Below, piece by piece: positions 18,801 through 33,800 of a stretch of 64,000 bases of DNA. The stretch lies in the NCBI GenBank assembly GCA_023213315.1, contig JAKCPI010011633.1, forward strand, positions 62,001 through 126,000, in the 5' to 3' direction. The translations under genes were made by a program, and so were the position numbers. A model generated the notes under the pieces. That model was given only the letters and a program-made list of their open reading frames with translations, searched no databases and was not told the origin of the DNA. Within the stretch, counting starts at the first letter, position 1; each line of letters begins with the position of its first letter. This stretch comes from Euborellia annulipes (Eukaryota; Arthropoda; Insecta; Dermaptera; Anisolabididae).

Positions 18801-21800
18801 AAGTGTCAAAATGGACACAAAAATGTAGTAGTAAGCCTCAAATTTAGGGATAACCAGAATTTTGTTCTAGTTATCTATAAATTTGAGGCAAAAGATGATA
18901 GTAGGGTTGCCTAACTTCAAGGCCTTCTATTTATATATTTTTTTTTACCAAAAAATAAATTTGTTCGTGATTAAGTAATAAAATTATTTTATTTTGTGAA
19001 CTACAGAATAAATTCCTCGATCACATTTTTATTTTAGATAATCAAAATATGAAGCACTTTTTGAAATGAGAAAGTTTCGTTTTGGGGGGTCTATGGGAGA
19101 TCCAAACTTGATGCAATCATCTAAGTGGGTGGTCAGCAAGAATAAAATAAAAAAATAATTGACATTTTTTTTAATCCATAAATTTTAAAAATAATTTTGA
19201 TATGTAATCTATTATATAATTGACTGGAGTTCTCTCTTTGTGCTATGTAGACTACAATTAATTCCTAAAGAATCTCTTTCATTTCACAGAGTCTCCCACG
19301 AGTTTATTGAAAATTCTACACATGACCATCTTACTATATGTATTTTATTTGTTGACTATTCATATAAACAAGTCACGTAGTGGAAGAAGAAACTGTACAT
19401 TAAAAAAACTTGCACTCTCGTTAAAGAATCTTTATGGAGTCACATCCATTTTCATTAAAATGGGTGCTAATTTTTTCCTCTTTTCATTTTATTCATAAAG
19501 GCAGCTGTTCCCAAGGGAAAGGAAGAATCCCGAGATTCTATAAGTCTGCTATATTTACTTAGAAAATAGTCACGTGTTAATGTTATCGTGTTTTTTTTAT
19601 CAGTTGAGGCGAAAATAAAATGAACTCAGTCAGGCATATCAAATTTTACTTTGATTGTGCCATCCATTCTCAATTTACCAGCCCTAGAAAAGACGTCAAG
19701 CAGAAAAAGAACTTTGAGATTTGGAGTTCACAAATTAAAAATACTAGCGGCGTCGCCCGGCTACGCTCCTAGTCGGGAGGCTTCCCCCCCCCCTGGACCT
19801 CCCTCCAGCTGGCTCGGCGCCTGCGGCGGACCCTCGCCTTTTCTTAATTATGAGAAACTGTGGCGCCCGCCTTTGCATCTGGACAGGGGGCTCCGCCCCC
19901 TGGACCCCCCACCAGCTGGCTCGGGCCCCCCTGCGGCGGACCCTCGCCTTTTTTTAATTATGAGAACCCGTGACGCCCCCCTTTGCATCTAGACAGGAGA
20001 GCTTCGCCCCCCCCCCCCCTGGACCCCCCCACCAGCTGGCTCGGGCCCGCTCATATTGCTTAAAACAAATAAATAACTTTTTTTTTTAAATAAAAATTTG
20101 TTTTGTAAATAAATGTTTTTTTTTTTTTTTTTTCATAAGGTGGGTCTCGAAAAATTTTAAAACCTCGTACTGGGGAGCCACGATCAAAAAAGTTTGTGAA
20201 ACGCTGATCTAAAAGATTTTTTCACAAATAATTCTCTTTTCCAAGGACAAGTCAATTTTGATCTTTGATAAATTAAAAAAAAAAATTGAGATTTAAATAA
20301 TTTTAACAAAATGGGGTGGTTTGAAAAAAATTACAAATGAAAATTTAGCTAATAATAAATGTAAGATTGTAAGATAAGAAAAGGCAAATATAGCCAGATT
20401 AAAAAAATGAGTCAATGTCCTCGTTGAACTTAACGAAATATGGTCCTTCTAAAATATTGTAGTACTACTGATATACATAATATAAAAAGTGTATATTAAG
20501 TGAAAGTACTGACAATGAGGCACAATTTATGAGTTAATTTTCAAACTTGCAATTTATTGATAAATTTTTTGCAAATTTAGATAAGAAACAAATCGGTCAA
20601 GGGATTTGGAATGGTCCCAACAATCTCCAATATTAAATAAAGCCTTTTAACAATCAAAATGGGAATGTTCTAATTAATCAATTAATTATGAAAAAAATAT
20701 TAATAAAATGGTGTTGATTTATTTCGCATCGGAGAAAAAATATGAAGTATGACGAATTTCTTTCTTCTCAGAGTATCAATGAGTTACGTAATTTCTAGAA
20801 AATCGTAAAAAGCACCTTTACTTCCTATTTAATTAATTTTTATTGTTTTATGAACCAGTTTATTACGTATTTAATGTTACCAGTTCCGGTCATTTACCTG
20901 CTATTTAATAATCAAAACAATGATGTTTGAAAAGGTTCTTTCTATATCTAGAATTAGCGAAAACATTTTATTTAAATAATATTTCATTAAAGAAAGGATT
21001 TCATTAAAGTGAAGTGAGTGAACTCTAAAGTTAACTTAAGAACTTAAGTTTTTTTTTTTAACTTCGGGCACCCCTAATACAATTTTCTCCATCCCTGAAA
21101 GTAAAAAAAAACCTATTTTTACGATATTCGACAGTTTAGCTTTCCAAAAATCATTCATTTGTAAAAATCTGTTAATTATTAACGAAATTATGAACAAAAA
21201 CGTCATCAAAAAAAAAAAAACGAACTTTTGACTTCCTCTTATAGAATATAAAGAGAAAGTATTGTAATCGTCAAAAAATTCGACTTCGAGATTTTGATGA
21301 TTCTCCACGTTTTAGAGCCCCCCTGAACTCATTCACGCTCCAGTAAAAGAACCAAAGAATGGCCGAAGAGAGGCCTTTTTCCTTTTGACAAACTGTGAAT
21401 TAGGCAACCACTTAATCAGCCAAGTTTATTTGGATGCTGTCTTTCTCTTTCTCTATAATAACATCTCTAGCTATTTATTTGAATGATTTTCTCTTTATAT
21501 TTTATTAAAAACCTTGCAAGAAGAAAGAAGAAAAACAGAGACCAAGAGTAATGAAAACAAACTACGTCAATCAGCGTTCATCAGCTGGATGGATGGCCTA
21601 GAGGCAAACTGTAAAGGCTAAAATTCACACGGGTTCTGGAAACATTTTAATAACCCATAATTTTGTTTTTCTTTCTACATTAGTGGTTCCCAACCGGTGT
21701 GCCCCGGCATGCCGCGAGATATTTAGATAAACCAAAAAAAAAAAAAAAAAAAAAAAAAACCAAGACGCCGGAAAAAAAGTTTTGCAAAAAAAAGGCAAAA

Positions 21801-24800
21801 TGATTTTAACTCAAGCGGCAAGCAAAAATTTCTCGCAGTGCGGAAAAAAATTCAGATATAATAAAAAAATTTCTACAAGGCGGGAAAAAATTTCGTTTTG
21901 CTAGGGGAAGAAAAAAAGGAAGGGTGCCTCTAGTGTGCAATGTTATTCCCAATACACCTTTGGGGTGCCGTGAACTTCAAAAGGTTGGGAAACACTGTTC
22001 TACATGTTAGAAAAATAGTTAGGTTTCAAGTATTTTATTTTAGTGATCGAAATGCTGTGTGAACTTTTTATGAGAATATTAAATAATTTTCAGAACTAGT
22101 CAATTCCAATCTTCCTTTCTCCCCATGACCTCTCATGATTGGAACAAGCTCCCTGCGTCTACTTTTCCAAAACTTACAATCTTCAGACTTTCAAGTCTAA
22201 TCTCAACAGGCATCTTCTCAGTTCCCGCAGTTGAGTTCCCCTTTTATGCTTCTTCTTATGTTTTTAATTTCTTCCTGGCTGCATGTGACCACTGGTCATT
22301 ATAGGTCTTCGGACCTTATGCACCCATTTCAAAAAAAAAAAAAATTGTTTTTTATCCACTTAATTTGATGACCTTCATCCATCATTATAAACCATCATAC
22401 AATCATCCAAAATTGTAAAATGTATTAGCAGCACCTAAAGCACCCGGCTAAGGCAAAAATAAATAAATAAAAAAAAAAAATTTGATGACCTTTACGAATA
22501 TCCCAAAACAACCGAATGAGACTCGGGTTTGCCGACCCATGTCCTAGAGGAAGAAGTTTGCGACTGTTGATCGCCTGCCGGAACTTATGGATTTTTTATT
22601 CTAAAATCTATTTTAAAAGATTTTAAAAAATGTTATTTTTTGGCATATAAGGATATATTATTGTTCTGTTTTTAGGGACATGCGAAGCTTAAAGTTGGTA
22701 ATTTGTTATAATGAATCTAACATTTGTCCGTGACTATACTTTGGTCTTAGATACGGAAGACAAAAGAAGCACCTATGCATTAATTTAATTAATTATCTTG
22801 AAATAAAATGATGTGCCTTTATATTAAATTATCTATAATATAATCGAAATTGTTTTTTTCACAGTCCACGCGTAGAGGTCAAATACCTCAAATTTTCAAT
22901 TTTTTTCTAATGACTAATGGTCATTTCTTTACTCTTTTGAGATTAGCATTCTTGAAATAAATCGTTGAGTCATTCCTTTTCTTAGTGGTGTAAATATATG
23001 CATAACAAAACAAAATAAGCACATCTAGTGCATACTGGATTGGGGTACTTCTTTTGGTTTGCCCATAAACTAAAAATATAGAAGATTCCAAAGGTTGAAA
23101 GAAAAAATAAATACAAAAAGTGAAATAGTCAATTCAGCGAAGACTCATAAGAAAATGGTCATTATATTATAATTTACTACAAATTAGCCGCTATGAGGGG
23201 CGAGGGTTTTAATCCCCGATATCCAGGCCTTTCTGATATCTACACAAATGCAATGTGATAATAATTAGGAAATATAATTTTAATTATAATTTGTTAATGT
23301 TGAATGGCTAATAAATTTTTAAATAACTTTATATGAGCGGGGAAGGGGTATCAATTTGAAGCCGTGGACCATAGCTGCGCTCTTATCGGTATGGCTAAAA
23401 GAGCCTAAAATGTCAAAGGAAGCAATTTTGCCATTAGCAAATGAGTCAGAACGGAAGTATCGGATGTATTTGTTTGCGGTCAAAAAGACAAAATAAGATA
23501 AAATAATCTAAATATGATTAATTAAATGTATATTTTAATAAATTTTTCATTTTTAGTTTTAAATTTATTTATTTAAAATTTAAAAAATATATAATAAAAA
23601 AAGTGGATCATATGCCAAAATGTTCTTAATTATTTATCAGTTATTCGTGGAGAACTTCAACTGCGGAAATCGATTACGAAATATCTATCCAATTCTCGGG
23701 GGGGGGGGGGGGGCTATTATTTTATTATTATTATTTCTCTATTATTTTAATAATACAAATACTTTAATTTTTTTTTTAAATATGCTACTATGACTTTTTG
23801 TTGGTAGGCCTAATTAGCAAAAATGTTCCAAATGAGAAACGTCAAATTACTTAGAAGTATACAAAAGGCAAAAATTTTTCACAAATACTTTTTTAAATGA
23901 AAAATTATTTAGACGTATTCAACATGTTATTTATAGACAGGAAATTTTTTTTTCGATTTGCCCTTTTCGGCTGCAGGGTTTTAATATATATTTTAAAATT
24001 AATAATACCAGTGGCTAGCGGGGAACGTTCAACACGCTGATTCCTAGGGGCCTCCCACCCGAAATTTCGCCGCTCTTGGCATCACTTGACCGAGAAAATT
24101 ATGGTGTTTCTCCATTATCCAGGGAGAAAAAAATTAAAAATTAAAATTTAAAAAAAAAAAAAACAATTTATTTATTGATTGAAAATAATTGTTTTCTGGT
24201 AAACCTTGGTTTATTTGGATTTATTGAAAAATTTTCTATTCACGATTTCTCAGAATTTTTCTTTTATGAAACCCCCAACCATCTTGAAGAAAAATTTATC
24301 TTCCTATGCTTAAGACAAGTCCTTGATCTTAATATCGTAATGAAGGAAAAAAAGATAATTAAAATGTCTTATTCATAGAACAGGAAATAAAAAAGAATGA
24401 TTCATATTATTCTTGCAAGAAAAATAAAATTATTATTCGCATATTATACTTGAAAAAAAAAAAAAAAAAATTAAAGTAGGGTATATAGATTTGATTGCTT
24501 TCTTCTACCTCAATTTCACATGCAAACGGATATTATTTTGTTTGATTTAACTATAAATCACGGGGTGGCCAACATTTTATTTGCAAATTCTTTTTGACCT
24601 CCATCCGCTGACACTTAGCCAGTCAGCACCTACATTAAACGACCGTTTTATTTAAATTTATTTTTATGTATAAATCTATTTATTTTCTTTCAAACTTAAT
24701 AAATGGAATGGATTAAAAAAAAATGAAAAATAGTATCAAGGAATTGATTGACCCCCTTAACGTCAAATTTCTAAAATTTTTAATTTTCTTTCCATTTAAG

Positions 24801-27800
24801 TTTTTCTCTGTCTATTTTAATGGAAATTCTTATAAAAACAAAATTTGTAATTAATATATAACTTAACATATCGAAATTATGTTGATTTGTTCCATAAATT
24901 GAAAATTTTTTTAACAGAATAGGTCTTCTTAAGAAGAAAAAAAGAAAGTGTTCCACTATTTTAAACTCGCAATGTAATAAGAAAGTATTAAATTAAGGGA
25001 TTATAAAATTATAAATACCTGTGGAAAGTAAAATTTGTCTAGGGAGGAAGGATGAGAGGGCAATCAATGAAAATGATAGAAGAAAAATAGAATAAGAAAA
25101 AATTCAAATAATTCACAAAAGGAAACAAATCCGAAGGTGTCACATATTAAGGTGCGCGTCTCGAAAAACCGTTAATTGCCGATTGAGAAGCTGGTTACTC
25201 TAGGCGGCAAGAGATGGCGTTAGTTTCCCCATAGGGATACAAGCATTTTAGTTCATTTCATTTGAAAGGTAATTAATTAAAGGCAAAAAATTAAATAAAT
25301 CTTTAACACAATGATTTCTAATTTAATTATCTATAAGATATAGACAGAATTTTTTTTTTAAATATCTTTTATTTAATGTGATTTATCTAAAAATATTTTT
25401 TTTTTTTTTTGAAAATTAAAAAAAGGGCTTCTGTAAGTTGTAGATATTTTAAATAGTTTTTTAATATTTTAAATAGCATTTTTGGTCGAAGCTTCAAAAT
25501 TATGTTAGCTGGAAACTTTCAAAATCGGCACCTCGAGACGCGCACCTTAAGACTCATAAAAAAATAAATATGAGAAAATATGGTTAAGGCTGAATCCAAA
25601 GGATTTCTAAATGAATACTGGTGGCATTGTGTTTCTCCTCGAAAATATTACAGCGAAAGTAGTGTATTGTTTTAAAATTAATTTGAATGATAAATTTAAT
25701 ATTAAAAAAAATTATCTTTGAATGGCATGAAATTAAAATGAGCCAGCAGAAAATAATTGTCCTGAAACTTGATTAATCCTTTAAACAATTAGTGATCATT
25801 GAATGAAGATTTAGATGAAGGCCGTGGTAATATTCAGGTTGAAATAAAAAGTTCGTGATATTTTGCGCTCTCTTATTCCTTGATTTGCCTATTTTATATT
25901 AGGAAGCCGTAAAGGTTCAGGTTAAACAGATCGAATTCATTTACTCACCAGCGCCCTTTTGGAAGCCGATGACGAGTCCAGCGGCAGCCGTGAAAAGTCC
26001 GCTCATTAGAAGAGAACTGCTTGCCATTCCCTTCCTTCCCATTCGGTCTTGAAGAGCCAAAATAACCAACGACGCTGGCAGCTTGGTGATGGATGTCAAT
26101 GTGAACACGGTGAACGGTGTGTACCCGGAGCCGCCGACGTTTCGCGAGATGGCGTCGAAGCAGAGGGTCAGGACCATGCTGCCAACCACAGCCATGCACC
26201 ACGTGTCGAGATCCTGTCACGGGCTGACAGGTCAACTCAGGAGGACAAGACTGCTCTCACGCTCATGATCGGATTTTGGTCCATTCATTTGTTTAACAAA
26301 GTGACTTTGCTCAAAGAGATCTTTGTTCAATAAAAACATGTTTCTTATTCAAATCAAATGAAAATTATATTCGGGTTCATTAGAATTAACTAAATAATTT
26401 CTCGAAATAATAGGGACAAAGAATTTCGAAAGAAAAAAAAAAGAAATTACTAGTTTCCTCTAAAAAAGAGGATAGGTTCTTAGACCAGGTGGTGTAGAGA
26501 GTTAAATTTTTAAAAAAATACTTGAAGCAAAAAGGAGTAATTTCGGAAATAAGAAACAATTTTTTGGGAGAGGGACACTTTTTTTAGCAGGATAAATAAA
26601 AGGCCAACCAGCTATGTTTTTTCTTTATTGTATCCGAATCCATAGCGTCGTTTCGGTCGACTATGCCACCATCATCATAGCTAGAATTCCTCAATAGATG
26701 GTCAAAAATGGTGACCGAAACGTCGCTGTGGTTTAAAATAACGAAATAAACATGGATGGCTTCTTGGCCTTTTATTTATCGTGCTACATATTGATTCAGC
26801 TATTCACCTCGATTATATACTTTTTTTTAGGATTGTTTCCGGCAATTTCTGGTTTGAAGAAGGGAGAGAGGTGCAATCCCTCTTTCTAACGGGGTTCGCT
26901 TCCGGGTTTCAAGAGAGAAAATTTATTTCAGAAGAATTGGCTTGAATAAATAGGGATGGCGTCTAAATGGCCTTATATGCCGAAAAAGATCTTAAAATAA
27001 ATATTAAACAAAAAGAAAATTTACTCTTTTTACTATATTTTTTGCTTTTTTTCATATATGCACTCAGAAAAAATTATTTTAAGAGTACCTATACAAAAAA
27101 TCAAACATATAATATTTTGACTATATAAATAAATTTCGATTTTTTTTTTTTTTTTTTTTTTCATTTATAAAAATAAAACACACCAATGATAGGCTATATA
27201 TTATAAAAGGTTCTCTTACTAATTTATATAATAAGAGGCAAAGCTAAATTTGGATTAATTATTGAGAGCAAAGACCTCGTGGAACAAATTATAGGAAAGT
27301 AAAATTCCTCTAAACCAGTTATTAGTTTTAAATAGAATTCGTAAAAATAAAATACTATTATATCCAAATGAATGAACCAATAGATGTAATTGAATACCTA
27401 TAAAACTTATTATTATAATTAGAATATTGACTCACTTTAAAATGGGTTGTAATAAACGACAGAGTGCAGAAAACTTCAAATGGAAGAATTTTTGTTGAAA
27501 ATATTTTTAGACAGAGATAATTCATTTTCTAGTAATATACAGAAATGTACACTATTACTGGTTAAGACTTCAGGGGGAGAAATGTGAAGGTCCAAAATCC
27601 TTCCCTCCGAAATCCCATTCACAAATGTTGGTGTTACGTGATATATTAATATAGTAGAGAAATATATTTAGAGAAACATGGAGCAAAAATTTTAAATAGC
27701 TTACTGTTAGAAATTATAAAAAATATTTTTTATTCTTTAAAACTTATTCATTTGGGGGAGGGAGATTAATTCTCGGATCATTCGAACCCCCATTCCTGAA

Positions 27801-30800
27801 AAAATTCTCTGGCTAGTTTCTTTTAGAGATTAAGAAATCTTTAAAATATTTTCTTTTACTTTATATTAAATATATAATCATTATTATTTATATACGTCCT
27901 TTACAAAACTCCTAAGTTATTATTCTATTTAATGAAAATAAATATGATTATATAATCAATATAAATGTAAATATAAAAAAAAACTTAATTTTACGTAAAA
28001 ATAATTTTATATTTTTACTTTAATTTTTATTCTGCCAAAAGTTTTTTTTTTTTTTTTTTTTTTTTTTTGAACAGTGAAAAAATTTTATTTTAATTCACAA
28101 ATGTTGGTATGACGTCATAAAACCTTAAAAAGTGAGTTAATATTCTAATTCGAAGAGCAGTCTTTTAAATAAGGGATAAGGGACACTAATTTCCAAAAAG
28201 GCAAATATTATGTAAAATTTTGAAAAATTTACCCGTGTTAATGTTATTAAAAAAAAAAAAATAATAATATAAAAAACTTACGATTTGAAAATAAGAATTA
28301 AAGTTTTTCTTCTAAGACAGGGAGTCCTAAAAAGTCCTATTAAAGAAGGTGATCTGGACGCAGAGTTGTTGCCCAGCTTGGCACATTTCTAAAAGAGAAC
28401 AAACAAACATCCGCATTAATAATAAAAATAGTTGTGACATAATTCAATCTCAAGTTTTTTTTTTAAATAATAAAGTCAATATTATAGAAAATCAGGTAAT
28501 AAATAACAAAAAGGCCGCATTGATTAGCACGGTGTCAGCTGATTGCAAAATAAGGAAAGAGGAGCTGGACACAAATTAAAAACATATTTAATAGACCAGT
28601 ATTATCTTAAAGAAAGTTATTTATCTTTAAATTGAATTAGGAGAGGAAGGTAATAAGGAAAGGCATCGAACCGCCTTGGAGTTATGCAACCAGCAACTCA
28701 AGATTTTGACAACAAATCAAGACTCGTTTTCACTATTTTTACATAGACAATTTCTAAATAAACTCGTAATTTAAAAATAAAATTTACTATTTTTTTTACA
28801 TGATTACTGTTTTGTGAATAAATTGGAAATAAAAAAATCTGGTGTGACAGCACACAACTTTCTCTTACTTTCGGTAATCGAAAGTTGTGTTCTGTGCTTG
28901 TCACACCAGATTTTTTTTGTGTCGGCATATATCTAGTTTTAGCCGATATATTAAAATTCAAAATGTAAAATTGATAAAGGAAAATATTTATATTTTGTTA
29001 CAAAGGCAACCATTTCTCCTATCTTTCCTATCAAGTAGAAGAGTAAAGTGTGCTTCAAAAAACTTCAAGAGCAAAATAAGAATATACATTTTAAAGAGCA
29101 TCTAGAAAATAATTGATTTTTAAATGTTAATCATAATCGTTGGAGCAAATTTTGAGAAAATCGAAAAAAGTGAAAAAGTGCATCTGTAAAGTACTAGTAG
29201 TTTTTGGCCGATTTTGTTCAAAAGCTTTGTGTTAAGTCACATGGAGGTATCGAACTTAAATATAAAATTTCAACCTCCTAGCTCTTTTTGTTCTTGTGAT
29301 ATTTTGTTCAAAGACACACTCACAAAGACAGACCATGTTGCGAAAACCACTTTTTTCAATTCAGGGGAACTCAAAACGTGTATATCCATCAAAATTTCGA
29401 CATCGAATTTTGGACATGAATCCAATACTTTCTCACTATATATACCAGGTCTACAATAAGTCCGTAGGATGACATATAGATGGCGTTACTAGAATTTTTC
29501 CATATGATTTTTATTTAGGGCTACTAATCTTCAAACGATACGTGTATAAATTTGACAGCAATCTAAATATTGATTCGTGGGTTATAGAATTTTATGTGAA
29601 GCAACTTTTGTTATCGGAAAAAAATGGAAAAAAGTGAATTTCAAGTTTTAATAAAGCATTGCTTTTTGATGAAAAAAAAATACAGTGGAAACCAAACAAT
29701 GGCTTGATCCTGTTTTCAGATCTCAAGAGAATGCTTGCTGGGAAGAAATTTAAGTCCAATGATGAAGTAATCGCTGAAACTGATGCCTATTTTGACGAGA
29801 AAGATAAATCTTACTATAAAAGTGGTATCGAAAAGTTGGAAAATCGCTATACTCGTTGTATCGCCATCGAATGCAACTATGTTGAATAATAAAATCGAGT
29901 TTTGTCAAAATTTTGTTCTTTTCTTACTTATCGGACTTATTGAATGACCTGGTATATGTATATTAACATATACAGTGCGTTAAAGTATATATAAGCAAGA
30001 GAAAGTAAAAAAAACCTCATGATATTGTTAAAAGGTCTTAACAAAAAAATATGAGAAATTTCCTTCCCCCACTCTCATTTAATCAATCCATAAGCATCTA
30101 TCCTTCAATCAAGGGCGATAATTATTTATTAGAAGTCATATTTTTTTAATTATTTATAATTTGAAACAATAAAAGTACAATACAAGGCATCTCTTAATGA
30201 GACTGGTCTTTGTCGTTAAGAGGGCCTTCACTTGTCTCTGATGTCATTCGAGAATAAATTCCAGACACACCTGTTTTAAGCCTAACATGTAAACAAAATA
30301 CTCATCTAACAAGGGAATAAATCAATTCCTTTTCCCTTCTTTTTTTTTACTATTAAAAAATGAATTATAGAGATGTGATATCATCATAGAGAAAGATTTA
30401 AAAAAAAAATTTTTTTCTCATTAATCTATTGGGTTTTTCTGAATTAATAATATTATTATTAGAACCTTGAAATGAAAAAGGGAGGGTTGTTTGTTGTTTT
30501 AGGTTGATTCAGATTAAAAGTTTTTTTTTTTGTTAGATTTTTTTAAATATTTATATTGTAATAGGAATATTTATATTAATCATTCTTTTATATCGTATTA
30601 TCATCTATTGCCGTTTGATATCAAAACCTTTATGGAAATTTTTGTTTGTTGGCTTCCAGCCAGAAAATATATTAGAAATAAACATTTAAGATAATGTGTG
30701 ATACCTGATATAAAATAAATCTCAAGTGAGAGAGAAGCGAAATTTAAAGAAATAAAAAAATTTGTATTTACCCAGAAAAAAAACTTTAAAAAAAAAAAGG

Positions 30801-33800
30801 GGGCGTATGAAAAAAAATGTATTTATTCAGGAAAATGGTCGACTATTCATTCGCCTAACATAAACAAGGTTGTTGAAAATCTCAAAAAACTTTTTTTTTT
30901 TTACTTTTAAAAACAATTTTTCAAAATATCCTCTTGCCATTTTGAAGATAATTTTTTTCTCATCCAGAAAAAATATTTACAAACCGTAGAAAATTAGATC
31001 CGAAAATTAAAAGATCGGTTTTTTTATTGATAAACGAGCAAAGCAAAATTTGGTTTCGATGACGAATCAATTATTTCTATTTTAGAAGGAGAGACGAACA
31101 TATATATTTTCTCTCAAGAATTTTGTCTTTTTTTGTAAGCTTAATTATTTTATTAAAAATTGAAAAACTAATTTCAAACTCAAAAAAGTTACATAGATAA
31201 ATGATAATTGAAGCCCCCAAAGCATTGAAAAAGTTAAAAAAATATTAAAATAATTTTCTTACCTCGAATTCATCAAATGTTTCCGGCAAAACGTGTTTGC
31301 GGTTAATTTTGGCAATTTTTTTGAAATTTTTGACGGCTTCATCGACTCGTCCTTTGCTAATAAGCCATTGAGCTGACTCAGGCACAAGAAAATAGAAGAA
31401 GGGTACGCAAAGGAACGGCACTGAAATCGCCATCATGAAATGGCGCCAGTTACCGAGACTAGTAGCGATCCAAGGTAGAGCAAGGCAGCCCACTGTGTGA
31501 AATACCCCGATACATAGATTGAGACCCAGGGTACGGCGGGAAGGTCGCATATACTCCAAAACTGTAAGCAAAAAGAAAATTATTTATTAACTTAATTTTT
31601 ATTTTGTTCGAATAGAAACGATTAGCAAACAAGGGAGAGTTATGAACACGAAAATCAGCCCGGTTTTTTTTTCTCTCATATGAGCAAGAACAAAAATATG
31701 AGCAAAAAATCTGGTGTGAATGGTCTCACAGCACACAACTTTCTCTTAACTTGGGTAATCAGAAGTTGTGTTCCGAGCCTGTCCCACCAGATTTTTTGTT
31801 TTGAAATATATTTAGTTTCCGATATATTAGAATTAGGCTGAAAGCACACCAATTGAGCAAAAACGTTTTCGGACAAAACGTTTTTGACTGATCGTGCCTA
31901 AAACTGTTTTTTCAATGCTTTTCTATAGGTCAACGCACACCGAGGAGGCAAAACATAGTTATTGATTCTTCATCATTGAACAAAATGTTTTGCCATTGAG
32001 CGTTTTGCTCAATCGGTGTAGGTTTGCAAAGAGTTTTGATCTTGGACAAAACGTTTTTGCTCAATCAGGATGCGTTGGCATTGAGGAAAATGTTTTGTCA
32101 CTGAGCGTTTTGCTCAATCGGTGTGCGTTGGCATTGAGCAAAACATTTTGCTCTTGGACAAAACGTTCTGTCCAAAAACGTTTTTGCCCTTGGACAAAAC
32201 GTGGGAAATATTTACATTTTGTTACCTTGGCAACGATTTCTCCTATCTTTCCTATGGAAGAGTAAAGTGTGCTTCAAACAATTTTGGGAGCAAAATGAGA
32301 ATATACATTTTAAAGAGCACGTTTAAAAAATAATTGATTTTTGAAATTTAATCAAAATCTTTAAAATAAATGTTTAGATTATTAATCAGACCTCTTTTGA
32401 ATTTCATGTAAATAGTGATAAAGAATAATTTTTTTTTTAAATTTCATTATTAATATAAAATTATTATTACTTAAATATATTCACTCTTTTAAACAATTCA
32501 ATAAGATTTCTAATTTACGCTAAACATCTGATTTTTTTTTCTTCAATGAATGAATGATTCATTTGTTTTTAGGTTTCTTAGCCTAACGGGTTTCCTATTA
32601 ATTAAATTCAACGCAAACATCAATCAACAAGGACACTCTCTTAATTCTAAAATAAATAAGCCATTATCTTCCCTCATAAGGTTAAAAAAAACCTTCCGTA
32701 ATTCTTTTTTGCAAACTTATTTGTTTAGAAAATTAAATTTTGCAAAAAAAAAAAATTATCTCTCGATTTTCCCTATTTATTTTATTATGAGATAATTAGA
32801 ATGAATTGGATATCGTTTTTATTTTCGGGGTTTATATAAGTATAGGGGGTTAGCGCCTTTTGGTAACCTTTTCATCAAGGTCTATCTCGTTACCAATATT
32901 TATGTCTATAGCGATTTGATGCACGCAATTTTTTTACGCTTCCTGAATTATTTTAATGTTCGCTTATAATACCATGCAAACGGTAAAATTCCATTGCATA
33001 GAAAAAAAATAGACAAAAGAAAATGAAATTTTTTGTGTAACAAGATTGAAAGTTAAAAAATAAATTTAATTTTACTCAAATAAAATATTGTATTAAGCTC
33101 TTTACCCCTCCAAGATATGCGCACCGCCAAACCCCAGCTCACCTAATCAAAATAAATTTAAAACGGAGTAAATGATTTTAGTTCGTAATTCTTCAGTGAA
33201 CTAATAAATTTTTAATTGAAAATGTATTTATTTTACTTTTAAATTTAAAGGTGGAATTTATATTCAAATAACCTGAACTGAATCACTCATCGATCACGTT
33301 TTTGAAAAGTGTCTGTTGCATGGGAAAGTTAGAAGACATTCAGGCCACCCCAACTAATTTACATAACGTCTGATTCATCTTTTAAATATTTATTAGAACT
33401 TCAATTAATAACTCAGGAAGTTTTTCAATAAGAGCAAAAATCAAAATCAATAAAAGAAAAAGGAAAAATAATTGAAACGGACTTGGGTATTGGCATAATT
33501 TCAAATTTTTTTTAAGATACTTTTTTGTTGTATGTATGGTACATGATAAAAATATATACTCTCAAGAAAAGTTAGAAAAATAAGGAAAATGGTTCGAAAA
33601 TTTAAGAAGTGGATTTAGGTTCTACTTTGCCTTAGGACCTGTTCGATAATGGCTCCTTTTTGGCTTTAGAGTACTAATTATTTGTATAGTCTATACAAGT
33701 GTTTGCCGCCTTCGGCGGTGGCCTTACCACTTGCCAGGGGGCGTAGCCTCCTGGACCCTCTTGCTCGCCTTCGGCGAGGAAATGCATCAATTTTATTCTT

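Noticed and set aside
19651..19992. Plus-strand frame of 113 codons, Pro-rich
   Set aside because: It runs through a GC-rich tandem repeat and starts in unrelated AT-rich sequence. No domain is visible.
25945..26333. Several overlapping open frames on both strands
   Set aside because: They are other frames of transporter exon 5. Only the frame with LQDRMGRKG matches the family and splices in phase.
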